From Marinirhabdus sp963799365 (GTDB lineage Bacteria; Bacteroidota; Bacteroidia; Flavobacteriales; Flavobacteriaceae): a DNA stretch of 64,000 nucleotides. The notes under the pieces are model-generated. The model saw only the letters and a program-made list of their open reading frames with translations. It made no database searches and was not told the DNA's origin. A program made the translations under genes and the position numbers. Below are positions 53,524 through 62,893 of this stretch, piece after piece (within the stretch, counting starts at the first letter, position 1; each line of letters starts with the position of its first letter). The stretch spans positions 1-64,000 of the forward strand of contig CAWCWV010000007.1 in NCBI GenBank assembly GCA_963799365.1, written 5' to 3'.

Positions 53524-54876
53524 ATGGGAATAAAACACTATGACGTATTTGTAATAGGTACAGGAACCGCTGGGAAAGGGGTGGCTAAGGAATGTGCAGC
53601 AGCTGGAATGAAAGTAGCTATTGCAGACAACCGTGAATTTGGTGGCACCTGTCCCACTAGAGGTTGCGATCCCAAAAAAGTATTGGTGGGCATTACCGAA
53701 GTGATACAAATGGCAACCAACCTGAAAGGAAAGGGAGTAGTCCAAATTCCAGAAATAAACTGGCAGGAATTGCAAAAGTTTAAAGAGCGATTTACGGACG
53801 CCATTCCTGCAGCGATTGAAAAAGACTTAATGAAAGCAGGTATTGAACTATACCACCAATCCCCTAAGTTTCTTGATGAAAATACGCTTTCTGTAGAAGG
53901 GAAAACGCTTACGGCAAATAAGATTGTAATTGCAACCGGAAATAAGCCAATGGAATTAAAGATTCCAGGAAGAGAACATTTGTTATGGAGTGAAGATTTT
54001 TTGCATCAAACCGAATTGCCTGAAGAGATTATTTTTATTGGTGCTGGCTATATTGGGATGGAATTTGCCCACATTGCAGCGCGTTGCGGAAGTAAAGTAA
54101 CCATTATTGAATTTGGTGAAAGACCTTTAGCTCCTTTTGAAGGCGATATCGTTATGTATCTTACCAAAGCTTCGGAAGATTTGGGAATTAACTTTATTTT
54201 TAATGCAGAAGCTTCTGAAGTTGAAAAATTACAAACTAACTTCCGCGTGCATTATAAAAAAAATGGAAAAACGGAAACTATAAAAGCAAAAGCCGTTTTC
54301 AATACCGCAGGCAGAGTTCCATCGATTGACGAGTTGGATCTGGAAAAAGGAAAGGTAGCTATCGAGAGAAATGGAGTTTCGGTAAACGAGTATCTTCAAA
54401 ATACAACAAATAAAAATGTCTATGCGTGTGGTGATGTTTCGGCAAGTGGTAGTTTGCCGTTAACTCCTGTTTCTTCCCAGGAATCACGTGTAGTTTCTAT
54501 AAATATTAGGAAAGGGAATTCTGAAAAAATGGACTTTCCGCCAGTGCCTTCGGTAGTATTTACGCTTCCTCAATTGGCATCTATTGGGTTAACCGAACAA
54601 AAAGCGAAAGATAAGGGCTACGATATAGTTGTGGAATATAAAAGTGTACCGCACTGGTTTAATGCAAAGCGCATGGCCGAAGATGTGTATGCCTACAAAA
54701 CTATTGTAGATAAAAAACGAAACCTAATATTAGGTGCACATATTATTGGCACTGGAGCTGGAGAAATGATCAATTTATTTGTCCTCGCTATGTGTGGAAA
54801 ACTCACTACAGAAAATCTGAAAGCAATGATTTTTGCCTATCCCACGTGGGGGAATGATATTAAGGGAATGGTCTGA
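53524..54876 (+). CDS. FAD-dependent pyridine nucleotide-disulfide oxidoreductase
   Basis: The 450-residue protein has the FAD-binding GxGxxG segment (YDVFVIGTGTAGKGVAKECA), the redox-active disulfide in GGTCPTRGCDPKK (CxxxxC), the NAD(P)H-binding GAGYIGMEFAHIAARCGSKV, the second FAD motif NVYACGDVSASG and the dimerisation domain. This fits the glutathione reductase / dihydrolipoamide dehydrogenase / mercuric reductase family. The usual C-terminal His-Glu active-site pair is not seen at the expected place; the tail ends in AYPTWGNDIKG, as in the group of uncharacterised mercuric-reductase-like proteins. The substrate is therefore open. Confidence 0.87.
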   Translation: MGIKHYDVFVIGTGTAGKGVAKECAAAGMKVAIADNREFGGTCPTRGCDPKKVLVGITEVIQMATNLKGKGVVQIPEINWQELQKFKERFTDAIPAAIEKDLMKAGIELYHQSPKFLDENTLSVEGKTLTANKIVIATGNKPMELKIPGREHLLWSEDFLHQTELPEEIIFIGAGYIGMEFAHIAARCGSKVTIIEFGERPLAPFEGDIVMYLTKASEDLGINFIFNAEASEVEKLQTNFRVHYKKNGKTETIKAKAVFNTAGRVPSIDELDLEKGKVAIERNGVSVNEYLQNTTNKNVYACGDVSASGSLPLTPVSSQESRVVSINIRKGNSEKMDFPPVPSVVFTLPQLASIGLTEQKAKDKGYDIVVEYKSVPHWFNAKRMAEDVYAYKTIVDKKRNLILGAHIIGTGAGEMINLFVLAMCGKLTTENLKAMIFAYPTWGNDIKGMV

Positions 54877-55454
54877 CGAAATTGAAATCGAAGCCGAAAC
54901 TAAAACTGAAAAATATGTTCACGTGATTGGGGTGGTTGTTTCAGAAAAAATGAAACTTTTTTCTTTTCATTTTTTCTGAAACTTTGCGTTTCGATCTTTC
55001 TAAAGGGATGGTTTAATTATGTACGATTTTAGAAGTACAATTTACGATTAGATTATTTAGTTTATTTCCCCACGTGATTGGGGTGGTTGTTTTAGAAAAA
55101 ATGAAGTTTTTTGGTTTTATCCTTTTGCGAATAATTTAGACAATTTCAAAATGAAGATGAAGCTCAAACAAGAAAGTACTGTAAGCTCCTTTCCTTAGCA
55201 GTGAAAATTTCAAATGAAATTGCAGAATGATATCTCTGCGCTAAAGGGAAGGTGGATTTCGGAACCTGTGTGAATTCAAATAGAAAAATTTAAACCCGAA
55301 ATTCGGAAGGGTTTCAGGCAATACCTATACTGAAGTTTGGAAACTTTGCGATTGGGATTTCTCGGGAATGGTTTAAGGAAGTTCGATTTTAGAGGTTTGA
55401 GCGACGAGTGAATGATTTATTTCACCTCGTGATGTGGTTGGTTGCTTGGCGAAT
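54877..55454. other. Repeat-rich intergenic region
   Basis: No gene. It holds a direct repeat of about 40 bp (54920 and 55071, starting CACGTGATTGGGGTGG, with a weaker third trace near 55424) and copy B of the structured repeat at 55188-55311. Confidence 0.7.
55188..55311. repeat. Dispersed structured repeat, copy B
   Basis: CCTTTCCTTAGC (55188-55199) pairs with GCTAAAGGGAAGG (55240-55252) with one bulge and one G-U pair, followed by GTGGATTTCGG and, at 55295-55311, CCCGAAATTCGGAAGGG. Compare copy A at 25814-25941. Confidence 0.7.
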
Positions 55455-56594
55455 TTATAAGCAAGCTACCAACCGTTCCAAATCTCCCTCAGAATTATAC
55501 ACATTTGGCGAAACACGTATGGATTTTCCACGATAAGAAACATAGATATTCTCTTTCAGTAAGACTTGTTTAATCTTCTCTATTTCTGAAGTACTCTTAG
55601 GGTAGACTCCATAAAGATGGTGACTTCGGAAGCTATCCTCTTCAATAAAATAACCTGCTTCTCTAAGTGTTTCTAGTGAGTTTTCAGCAATATCCTTACA
55701 ATATTGCTGAATGTGCTCTGGCTTCCATTCATTTAACTGTCTAATTCCTTCCGAAAGCATAGGCGTGAGAATAAAATTACTGCTCTCCCCTACATCGTAT
55801 CTTGTTGCTTTTGGTTTTAATGCATGATTGTAGTTTACCAAATTTGAAAAATTTTCAGATCCCATGTGGTTCATCCAATTGTTTTCAAGCGGCTTGCCGT
55901 TATGGAAACGCTCCCCATAATAAGCTACCCCCAAACCGTAAGGTCCCATTAGCCATTTATAGCCGCCACATACTAGTGCGTCTGGTTGTATTTGCGCTAC
56001 AGAAAAAGGGAGTGCTCCCACACTTTGGGTTGCATCAATTACTAGATAAGCACCAACATCATTACTGCGTTCTCTAATTGTTTTTAAGTTGAATAGTGTT
56101 CCATCTGCCCAATGACAATGTGGTATAGCAACGCATTTTGTTTTTGGATTAATGGCTTCTAAAATTCGGTTGTTCCAGATGGCACCTCTGCCCTGTTTTA
56201 TTTCTGGCGCTGAAATCGTTTTAATCAAGACGCCTTTTTCAGCTTCCAAAGCTTTCCACGCATAATAATTGCTAGGGAATTGTTCTTCCAAAACAATAAT
56301 TTCATCTCCTTTTTCAAACGGAATGTTAGTTACTGCAATGGCAATTCCGTAAGATACCGAAGGTATAATTGCAATAGACTCATGATCTTGAGCGTTAATT
56401 AATTGTGCAAACCGTTTTTTTAGTGTGATTTTGTCAGCAAAAAAGTCTGCTTCTGAAATAAGATATGGTTTACTTTTTTTCTGAAGGCAATTAAGCCCAA
56501 TCGCTTCTACCGATATTAATTGCGGCGACATATAAGCACCGTTTAAATAGGTAATTTTCTTGTCAAGATTGAAAAGGTGTTGTTGGTTTTGCAT
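55455..56594 (-). CDS. Class V aminotransferase / cysteine-desulfurase-like enzyme
   Basis: The 379-residue protein is a fold-type I PLP enzyme: ITYLNGAYMSPQLISVEAI at the start, SVSYGIAIAVTNIPFEKGDE, CVAIPHCHWADGTLFNL, VIDATQSVGALPFSVAQI and the PLP lysine in CGGYKWLMGPYGLGVAY. The catalytic cysteine loop of true cysteine desulfurases is not evident. It could be an amino-acid transaminase or lyase. It begins nine bases after the stop of the TspO-like gene, in the same operon. Confidence 0.88.
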   Translation of the reverse strand: MQNQQHLFNLDKKITYLNGAYMSPQLISVEAIGLNCLQKKSKPYLISEADFFADKITLKKRFAQLINAQDHESIAIIPSVSYGIAIAVTNIPFEKGDEIIVLEEQFPSNYYAWKALEAEKGVLIKTISAPEIKQGRGAIWNNRILEAINPKTKCVAIPHCHWADGTLFNLKTIRERSNDVGAYLVIDATQSVGALPFSVAQIQPDALVCGGYKWLMGPYGLGVAYYGERFHNGKPLENNWMNHMGSENFSNLVNYNHALKPKATRYDVGESSNFILTPMLSEGIRQLNEWKPEHIQQYCKDIAENSLETLREAGYFIEEDSFRSHHLYGVYPKSTSEIEKIKQVLLKENIYVSYRGKSIRVSPNVYNSEGDLERLVACL

Positions 56595-56603
56595 TCAACT
56601 AAG

Positions 56604-57404
56604 TTAATTTTTTTTGAAATATTCCAAGCACTTTTTTGCAGGGTTGGTGTCATGATTTTTGAAAGAATGCACACCACTACTCAACACTAAAATTCCGGCA
56701 GCAATCAATGCTGAAATTTTCACAACTTCTACCGTTTCCCAATTGGCAACAGCTATAGCAATTAATGCCCAAGCGCCTACCAAGGCAAACTCGCGCATAT
56801 TTCTTGACCAGGTAACCAGAAGATTTACTGAAGTTGCTATTCCAATCATAAATAACGTCCAAGTCTCTGGTGAAAGTCCAAAACCGTCCCAGTTTATTTT
56901 AACCAAATAGGTCGAAACATTCGCAATACAAGCAACTGTAAGCCAGCCACTGTATATAACAAATGGCCACCATAAAAAAACGATTACGGAAATAGGCTTA
57001 TCGTCTAATTCCATTCTATTGTTCAACACAATTTTCAACAAACAAAATAACAAAAGGAAAATTACAATTACAGATGCGAAAATATAATCTGAAACGAACA
57101 GGTAACACCATAAGCTATTGGCAATGCAGCTTAGAACAAACCACCAGCCTGTCTTAAGCACAAAACCATCATCACGAACCTTTACAAACAAACTTCTGGA
57201 TTGATAAAATACAAAACCAAAAAGTAATAGATAGATCACACCCCAAATAGAAAATGCATATCCGGCCGGAGTGAAAAGCGCTTGGTAATTTGCACTCATA
57301 TCTGCTTGTGTAGTGTCATTAAAAACACCAGCGCTGGATGCATAATTAAAATAGATGGTGATAAGAAAGGCAATTATGTTTGCTAACTGTACTGTTTTTT
57401 TCAT
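56604..57404 (-). CDS. TspO/MBR-like tryptophan-rich membrane protein
   Basis: The 266-residue protein has about eight hydrophobic helices. The TspO-like segment AGYAFSIWGVIYLLLFGF, LVLS-type helices with several tryptophans (KTGWWFVLSCIANSLW, FLWWPFVIYSGWLTVACIAN) and WDGFGLSPETWTLFMIGI support a TspO/MBR relationship, though it is longer than the five-helix TspO proteins. The ligand, perhaps a porphyrin, is not shown. Co-transcribed with the aminotransferase gene. Confidence 0.72.
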   Translation of the reverse strand: MKKTVQLANIIAFLITIYFNYASSAGVFNDTTQADMSANYQALFTPAGYAFSIWGVIYLLLFGFVFYQSRSLFVKVRDDGFVLKTGWWFVLSCIANSLWCYLFVSDYIFASVIVIFLLLFCLLKIVLNNRMELDDKPISVIVFLWWPFVIYSGWLTVACIANVSTYLVKINWDGFGLSPETWTLFMIGIATSVNLLVTWSRNMREFALVGAWALIAIAVANWETVEVVKISALIAAGILVLSSGVHSFKNHDTNPAKKCLEYFKKN

Positions 57405-57632
57405 ATTCTAAAAATAGGGATAACTTCTTAGCTTTTATAGTGTTTTTTCCTGTTAAATTTTAATGACTTTGTAAGTTGAAGTTAGAAATGATTCTTAAAA
57501 AGTAACCAATCTTACCATTTGTCGAAAATAATGTGTTTATCATCGAAAAAATGACTATTAGACAATCCAAGATTTAAAAAACCTCGTTATATATATTAGT
57601 TTTGAATTAAAATTTATATAACTCCCCGTTTT

Positions 57633-58448
57633 ATGACTCGAATTCTTTTTTTGTTCATTTTAGTATTAATCACTTCAAATATTCAATCCCAAGTGGGTGT
57701 GTCCACGACAATACCGCAGGGTGCTTTAGATATTACGTCTCCCAACAACGGTATTCTAATACCACGGGTGGCGCTTGCATCTGCAACCGACATTGCTACT
57801 GTAACTAGTCCTAACGCTCCAAGTTTGGTTGTAAGCACATTGGTCTATAATACAGGAACTAACCCTGCTTTTTCTGAAGCTGGATACTACTATTGGACAG
57901 GTTCCTTATGGGATAAAATAGTAACAAAATCTCAATCTAATTTTTATATGGGGACTATGACGATTACTGCCGCTGGAGTACAAACAGTTACAGGGGTAGG
58001 TTTTATGCCTAGTACTGTAGAATTTGTTGCTGTAAACAGAGTGAAGGCTGTTAATGAAGGTGCTGGTAGGTCTGGAGATAATAACTCTAACGATATAAGA
58101 ATGGCAGGAGGATATACAACTGGCTACGCTCGCAATAATGGAGGGGTTATTAACCAACAGGTAATTTCCTATGGGTTTAGTGGCTCAAGTTTAAATAACA
58201 TTGGAACTTATGCTTCTTCTAGTCATTGTTTGGCAGCTTACTTTGTGGATAACAATGGTACTGCACTTAGAGATAATGGTACAGCTTCAGGATCTGGAAC
58301 AACTGCACAAAATGGTCTAATTCGCGCTGCTTTTCAAAATTTTGATCCGGATGGTTTCAGAATAAATGTTGACAGATTTTTAAACCCTCCAGCTGGAGCT
58401 CCAGACAGAACAAACGCTATTGTAGTGATCTATAAAGCATATAGATAG
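57633..58448 (+). CDS. Secreted hypothetical protein of flavobacterial surface type
   Basis: The 271-residue protein has a signal peptide (MTRILFLFILVLITSNIQSQ) followed by VGVSTTIPQGALDITSPNNG and ILIPRVALAS, a start shared by many Bacteroidota secreted proteins of unknown role, and then YYYWTGSLWDKI. The rest is Gly/Asn-rich beta-strand sequence without a named domain. There is no type IX sorting tail. A TAGTTTTG box at 57597-57604 may be the -7 element. It converges on the esterase gene with a terminator in between. Confidence 0.78.
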   Translation: MTRILFLFILVLITSNIQSQVGVSTTIPQGALDITSPNNGILIPRVALASATDIATVTSPNAPSLVVSTLVYNTGTNPAFSEAGYYYWTGSLWDKIVTKSQSNFYMGTMTITAAGVQTVTGVGFMPSTVEFVAVNRVKAVNEGAGRSGDNNSNDIRMAGGYTTGYARNNGGVINQQVISYGFSGSSLNNIGTYASSSHCLAAYFVDNNGTALRDNGTASGSGTTAQNGLIRAAFQNFDPDGFRINVDRFLNPPAGAPDRTNAIVVIYKAYR

Positions 58449-58488
58449 ATAAAAGTTTAAAGATATTACGTACCTACTTATGTTTAAT

Positions 58489-58525
58489 CAAACAAGCCAA
58501 TGCATAATTCGCATTGGCTTGTTTG
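58489..58525. terminator. Bidirectional terminator
   Basis: Perfect 15-bp arms CAAACAAGCCAATGC and GCATTGGCTTGTTTG with a 7-nt loop between the convergent genes ending at 58448 and 58572. Confidence 0.85.
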
Positions 58526-58571
58526 TATGATTGCTTCTTAAAAATTGAAGCAAGTTAGTATATCATCTTTC

Positions 58572-59669
58572 TTAGTTCTTTAAAATTTTAATTGTTTCAT
58601 TGTCAATTCGCAGGTAGTAAATGCCTTCAGAGAAGTTTGATACATCAATAGTTTTATTGTTTCCAACGAGCTCACCTTTCAGCATAAGTTGTCCTACTGT
58701 TGAAAATACTTCATATGATAGGTCATTGGTAGTATTTATATATACAAAATTTTGAGTAGGATTAGGATAGATGCTTATGGCAAAGTTATTTTCCTGAATT
58801 CCTAATACAGGAGCACATTCTATATTTGTTCTAATATCTGAAGCTTCAGAAGGATTATCCAATAACGATTCAGTAAGTAAAGGACAATAGCATTCATTTT
58901 CTTCCACATGTAATCTAAGCCAAGACAGTGCTATTTGACCTACTAGACCATTAGCTCCTTCTGGTGTATTGGCAACAGAATGGTTTCCGTTTTCAATTTC
59001 AAAAAGTAATTTATCAGTCGTATTAGGAGTAGCATTATAGTGTGGGATTGCGTGTTGTGCTGGAGGTGCAGTAGGATCATTTTCCCCGCTAAAAATCAAC
59101 ACGGGACTTGAATGATTTAAAGATGGGTTGGTTAAAAATGGACACAGCGCAACTACTCCTTTAATAGTATTGTCAAGTACTGCAGCGCGTTGTGCGCCAC
59201 CACCACCCATGGACCAGCCGCTAACAGCAAACTTATCTAGGTCTAATTGACTCACTAATGGTGAACCAACTCTAGTGTTTTCTTCTCTCATTGTTTCTAA
59301 AGCATCTAACAGGGCTTCAGCTCTTGCCTCAGGAAAATCGAAAGGCGAATTAGTTCCAATAATAATAGTTACAATTCCGTGGGACGCATAAAAAGGTCCC
59401 CAGGCTGCCACGCTGGATGGAGCTGCTGTAAAACCAGGAACAATAGCCATGCTCATGTAAGGTGGTGTTGCGTCTGTAGGGTAGTAAATAGTAGCTCCTG
59501 CATAATCTGGACCATTTCTAATGCCATCGGCTTCAGTAAGTGTCTCGACATTGAAGGGGCCAGGATTGGTTAAATTTGCTACTGTAACATCTTCACATTG
59601 CGCAAAAATTGTAGTTGTAGTAAATAAGGATATGAAAATTAGTAAGGCAAAGGTGTATTGTTTTTTCAT
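58572..59669 (-). CDS. Secreted PET-hydrolase/cutinase-like esterase with type IX sorting tail
   Basis: The 365-residue protein has a signal peptide (residues 1-24, ending IFAQ), an alpha/beta hydrolase domain and a C-terminal Por-type sorting tail (ISIYPNPTQNFVYINTTNDL to the end). Catalytic residues: Ser153 in GWSMGGGG, Asp198 in SGENDPTAPP, His230 in NGNHSVAN. The oxyanion segment is PGFTAAPSSVAAWGPF (Phe80, where the Ideonella PETase has Tyr), and the position of its Trp185 is Phe178 in ALCPFL. Cys262 and Cys285 may form the C-terminal disulfide. These traits match the Bacteroidota PET-active esterases described from Aequorivita and Kaistella. Natural substrate unknown; polyesters such as cutin are plausible. 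Confidence 0.9.
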   Translation of the reverse strand: MKKQYTFALLIFISLFTTTTIFAQCEDVTVANLTNPGPFNVETLTEADGIRNGPDYAGATIYYPTDATPPYMSMAIVPGFTAAPSSVAAWGPFYASHGIVTIIIGTNSPFDFPEARAEALLDALETMREENTRVGSPLVSQLDLDKFAVSGWSMGGGGAQRAAVLDNTIKGVVALCPFLTNPSLNHSSPVLIFSGENDPTAPPAQHAIPHYNATPNTTDKLLFEIENGNHSVANTPEGANGLVGQIALSWLRLHVEENECYCPLLTESLLDNPSEASDIRTNIECAPVLGIQENNFAISIYPNPTQNFVYINTTNDLSYEVFSTVGQLMLKGELVGNNKTIDVSNFSEGIYYLRIDNETIKILKN

Positions 59670-59768
59670 TTTATTTATTTTACGATGAAAAATAATGTTT
59701 TTTTTTAAAAATAATGTAGTGGTTTCAGTTTAAAGATAAAATAGCCTGCTATTTTCTCCTATTTTAAA

Positions 59769-62651
59769 TTAATGCGCCTCCAACCAATTATTTCCAACTC
59801 CAACCTCAACATCTAGTGGGACATCCATAGTAAAAGCATTTTCCATTTCAGTTTTAATGAGGCTTTTCATGGCTTCCAATTCTGGTTTGTAGACGTCAAA
59901 AACCAACTCATCGTGTACTTGCAAGAGCATTTTTGTTTTGTAATTTCCTTCTGAAAGTTTACGGTGAATATTAATCATCGCAATTTTAATAATATCGGCA
60001 GCACTTCCTTGAATTGGAGCATTTACAGCATTACGTTCTGCCGCTCCTCGCACCACCTGGTTACTACCGTTAATGCCTGTTAGATATCTACGACGTCCCA
60101 TCACAGTTTCCACATAACCGTTTTCACGTGCAAAATCTACCAATTCGCTCATATAATTGCGCAGTTTTGGGTAGGTTTTATAATAGGCGTCTATCAACTC
60201 CTTGGATTCCGTTCTGGATAAATCTGTTTGGTTACTCAGTCCGAATGCCGAAACACCATATATAATCCCGAAGTTTACAGTTTTGGCATTGCTGCGTTGT
60301 TCTCGGGTAACTTCTTCTAAAGGTACATTAAATACCTTTGCAGCTGTAGAAGCATGAATGTCTTCGCCATTTTTAAATGCATCCATCATAGTGTCCTCCT
60401 GGCTCAAAGAGGCAATGATGCGTAGTTCAATTTGGGAGTAATCTGCAGCAAGTAATACATACTCTTCATTTCTTGGAATAAAAGCTTTACGCACCTGTCT
60501 TCCGCGTTCGGTGCGAATTGGGATATTCTGTAAATTCGGGTTATTACTGCTTAATCTTCCCGTAGCCGCAACAGTTTGCATATAATCTGTGTGTACACGT
60601 TGGGTAGAAGGCTCTACTTGTTCTGGCAGTGCATCTACATAAGTGCTTTTCAATTTTGCAAGTCCGCGATATTCCAGAACGTCGGCGATTATTTTATGGT
60701 CTTTTGCAAGGTAACTTAGCACATCTTCGGCAGTGGAATATTGTCCTGTTTTTGTCTTTTTAGGCTTGTCTATGAGTTTTAATTTACCGAAAAGTATTTC
60801 ACCTAATTGTTTTGGAGAAGCAATGTTGAATTCTTCACCAGCTTCCTCATAAATGGCTTTTTCTAGATTTATAATGTCTGTATCCAGATCTGTAGACAAG
60901 CCCTTTAAAAAATCTTCATCCAGATTAATGCCTTCTAATTCCATTTCGGCTAAAACTCGTAGTAAGGGCAATTCAATGTCATCAAATAATTTTTGGGTAT
61001 TTGCGTCTCCCAATTCTTTTTCGAAATGTTCTTTTAGTTGAAGGGTAATATCTGCATCTTCCACAGCATATTCTGTTTGTTCTTCCACCGAAACATCCCG
61101 CATCGATTTTTGATTTTTCCCTTTTTTACCAATGAGTTCAGTAATAGAAACTGGCGTGTAATTCAAGTAAGTTTCAGCCAAAATATCCATATTATGTCGC
61201 ATGTCTGGATTAATAAGGTAATGCGCCAGCATGGTGTCGAACAGTTTTCCTTTTACTGAAATGTTATATTTATGAAGTACCTTAATGTCATACTTTAAAT
61301 TCTGACCAATCTTTTCAATACCTTCAGCCTCAAAAAACGGCCGTAACTGCTCAATACTCTCTTGGGCTTCTTCTCTATTCTCAGGAAATGGAAGGTAAAA
61401 TCCTTTCCCAGTCTCCCAGGAAAACGCAATCCCAACCAGTTCTGCTGTTAACGGATCCAAGCCTGTGGTTTCTGTATCAAAACATACGGAAGATTGCTTC
61501 ATTAAATTCTGAATAAACAGCTTGGTGGCCATACCGGATTGTACAGTCTGATAAAAATGCTCGGTATCTTTAATTGTTTTCCTACTGCTGAAATCTGCCA
61601 CAGTTGCTGACAGTTCGCTATCGCCGCCAAATAAACTGAATTGTCCTTGACCTGCTTTAGGGCTCTTTTTTGAAGTTTCTGAGGGAACACCCCCCTGCCC
61701 CCCTCGAGGGGGGAGTATATCTTCTTTTGGTTGATGTTCGGTTCCAATAGAGGCCATTCCTTCCATTGAAAAAGCTTTGAGGAAATTGTCTTTAAGGCGT
61801 CTAAATTCGAGTTCATCAAAAATATCCATTACTTTTTGCGTATCTGGTGGGCACATTTCAAAGTCTTCTTCGTGAAAATCAACTGGTACGTCCAGCATAA
61901 TGGTCGCTAGTTTTTTTGAAAGCAATCCAAGTTCTCCACTTGCTTCTACTTTTTCTTTCATCTTACCTCTTAGCTTATCTGTATTGGCAAGTAAGCCTTC
62001 CATAGAACCAAATTCGGCAATAAATTTTTTGGCTGTTTTATCTCCTACGCCAGGTAGTCCAGGAATATTATCACTTGCATCGCCCATCATTCCTAAATAG
62101 TCAATAACCTGTAAAGGACTTTCAACTTCAAACTTTTTCTGAACTTCGGGAATTCCCCAGGTTTCGTAGCCACCGCCAAAGGATTTGGGACGGTACATAA
62201 AAATATTTTCAGAAACTAATTGTGCAAAATCTTTATCGGGCGTTACCATAAAAGTGGTGTAGCCTTCTTTTTCTGCTTTTTTGGCAAGTGTGCCTATGAC
62301 ATCATCGGCTTCGAAGCCTTCTTCTACAATAATGGGAATTTTCATTGCTTCCAGAATGTCGCAAATAATTGGAATGGCAGAGCGAATATCGTCTGGAGTT
62401 TCGTCCCTATTGGCTTTGTAATCCTCAAACATTTCTTTTCGATCCACACTTCCGCCTTTATCGAAACATACAGCGAGATGGTCCGGGCGTTCGCGTTTCA
62501 CAACGTCAATTAACGAGTTCATGAACCCCATAATGGCGCTGGTATTCTGGCCTTTGGAATTTATTCTCGGGTTCTTTATAAAAGCATAATAGCCACGAAA
62601 TATAAGCGCGTAAGCATCTACTAGGAAAAGGCGTTTTTTTTGGTCTGGCAT
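59769..62651 (-). CDS. polA: DNA polymerase I
   Basis: Fills gaps in repair and removes RNA primers. The 960-residue protein has the 5'-nuclease domain (LFLVDAYALIFRGYYAFI, DYLGMMGDASDNIPGLPGVG), an intact 3'-5' exonuclease (VCFDTETTGLDPLTAELVGI, LKYDIKVLH) and the polymerase with AADYSQIELRIIASLSQE, REQRSNAKTVNFGIIYGVSA and LLQVHDELVFDV. Between the first two domains (residues about 300-350) lies a Gly/Pro-rich linker whose DNA includes a GC-rich palindrome of intergenic type. Start at the ATG 62651. Confidence 0.97.
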   Translation of the reverse strand: MPDQKKRLFLVDAYALIFRGYYAFIKNPRINSKGQNTSAIMGFMNSLIDVVKRERPDHLAVCFDKGGSVDRKEMFEDYKANRDETPDDIRSAIPIICDILEAMKIPIIVEEGFEADDVIGTLAKKAEKEGYTTFMVTPDKDFAQLVSENIFMYRPKSFGGGYETWGIPEVQKKFEVESPLQVIDYLGMMGDASDNIPGLPGVGDKTAKKFIAEFGSMEGLLANTDKLRGKMKEKVEASGELGLLSKKLATIMLDVPVDFHEEDFEMCPPDTQKVMDIFDELEFRRLKDNFLKAFSMEGMASIGTEHQPKEDILPPRGGQGGVPSETSKKSPKAGQGQFSLFGGDSELSATVADFSSRKTIKDTEHFYQTVQSGMATKLFIQNLMKQSSVCFDTETTGLDPLTAELVGIAFSWETGKGFYLPFPENREEAQESIEQLRPFFEAEGIEKIGQNLKYDIKVLHKYNISVKGKLFDTMLAHYLINPDMRHNMDILAETYLNYTPVSITELIGKKGKNQKSMRDVSVEEQTEYAVEDADITLQLKEHFEKELGDANTQKLFDDIELPLLRVLAEMELEGINLDEDFLKGLSTDLDTDIINLEKAIYEEAGEEFNIASPKQLGEILFGKLKLIDKPKKTKTGQYSTAEDVLSYLAKDHKIIADVLEYRGLAKLKSTYVDALPEQVEPSTQRVHTDYMQTVAATGRLSSNNPNLQNIPIRTERGRQVRKAFIPRNEEYVLLAADYSQIELRIIASLSQEDTMMDAFKNGEDIHASTAAKVFNVPLEEVTREQRSNAKTVNFGIIYGVSAFGLSNQTDLSRTESKELIDAYYKTYPKLRNYMSELVDFARENGYVETVMGRRRYLTGINGSNQVVRGAAERNAVNAPIQGSAADIIKIAMINIHRKLSEGNYKTKMLLQVHDELVFDVYKPELEAMKSLIKTEMENAFTMDVPLDVEVGVGNNWLEAH
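61687..61716. repeat. Intergenic-type GC palindrome inside polA
   Basis: On the minus strand CCCCCCTCGAGGGGGG is followed by CAGGGGGGTGT, matching the intergenic repeat at 47349-47371. It encodes about ILPPRGGQGGVPSE in the polA linker, in frame. Confidence 0.7.
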
Positions 62652-62718
62652 TGTGTTTAGGTCTTTCCTTCAAAAATAACAAGAACCCATCAAAAAACAG
62701 AGTTTTGTTGAAAAAGAA

Positions 62719-62742
62719 AAACCGCTCTCCTCAAAGCGGTTT
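62719..62742. terminator. Hairpin between polA and the asparaginase gene
   Basis: Arms AAACCGCT and AGCGGTTT with an 8-nt loop. Both flanking genes read away from it, so it is not an obvious terminator of either; it may be a leftover or an RNA element in a leader. Confidence 0.4.
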
Positions 62743-62893
62743 AACTTTACGCTGAAAAATCCCCCAACGAATATGATTATATGCATAAATCGGCGTAAAA
62801 ATAACCAAGTACAAAAGAATTAACTTGAAGGAAATTTTACTTCTTTGTTATGAAATAGTTTTGGGATTTGTAATTTCCCCAAAAATTAAAAAA

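Noticed and set aside
53524..54876. Mercuric reductase
   Set aside because: There is no N-terminal heavy-metal domain and no C-terminal vicinal Cys pair; only general family membership is supported.
55455..56594. Cysteine desulfurase of iron-sulfur assembly
   Set aside because: The catalytic cysteine loop is not evident and no suf or isc genes are nearby.
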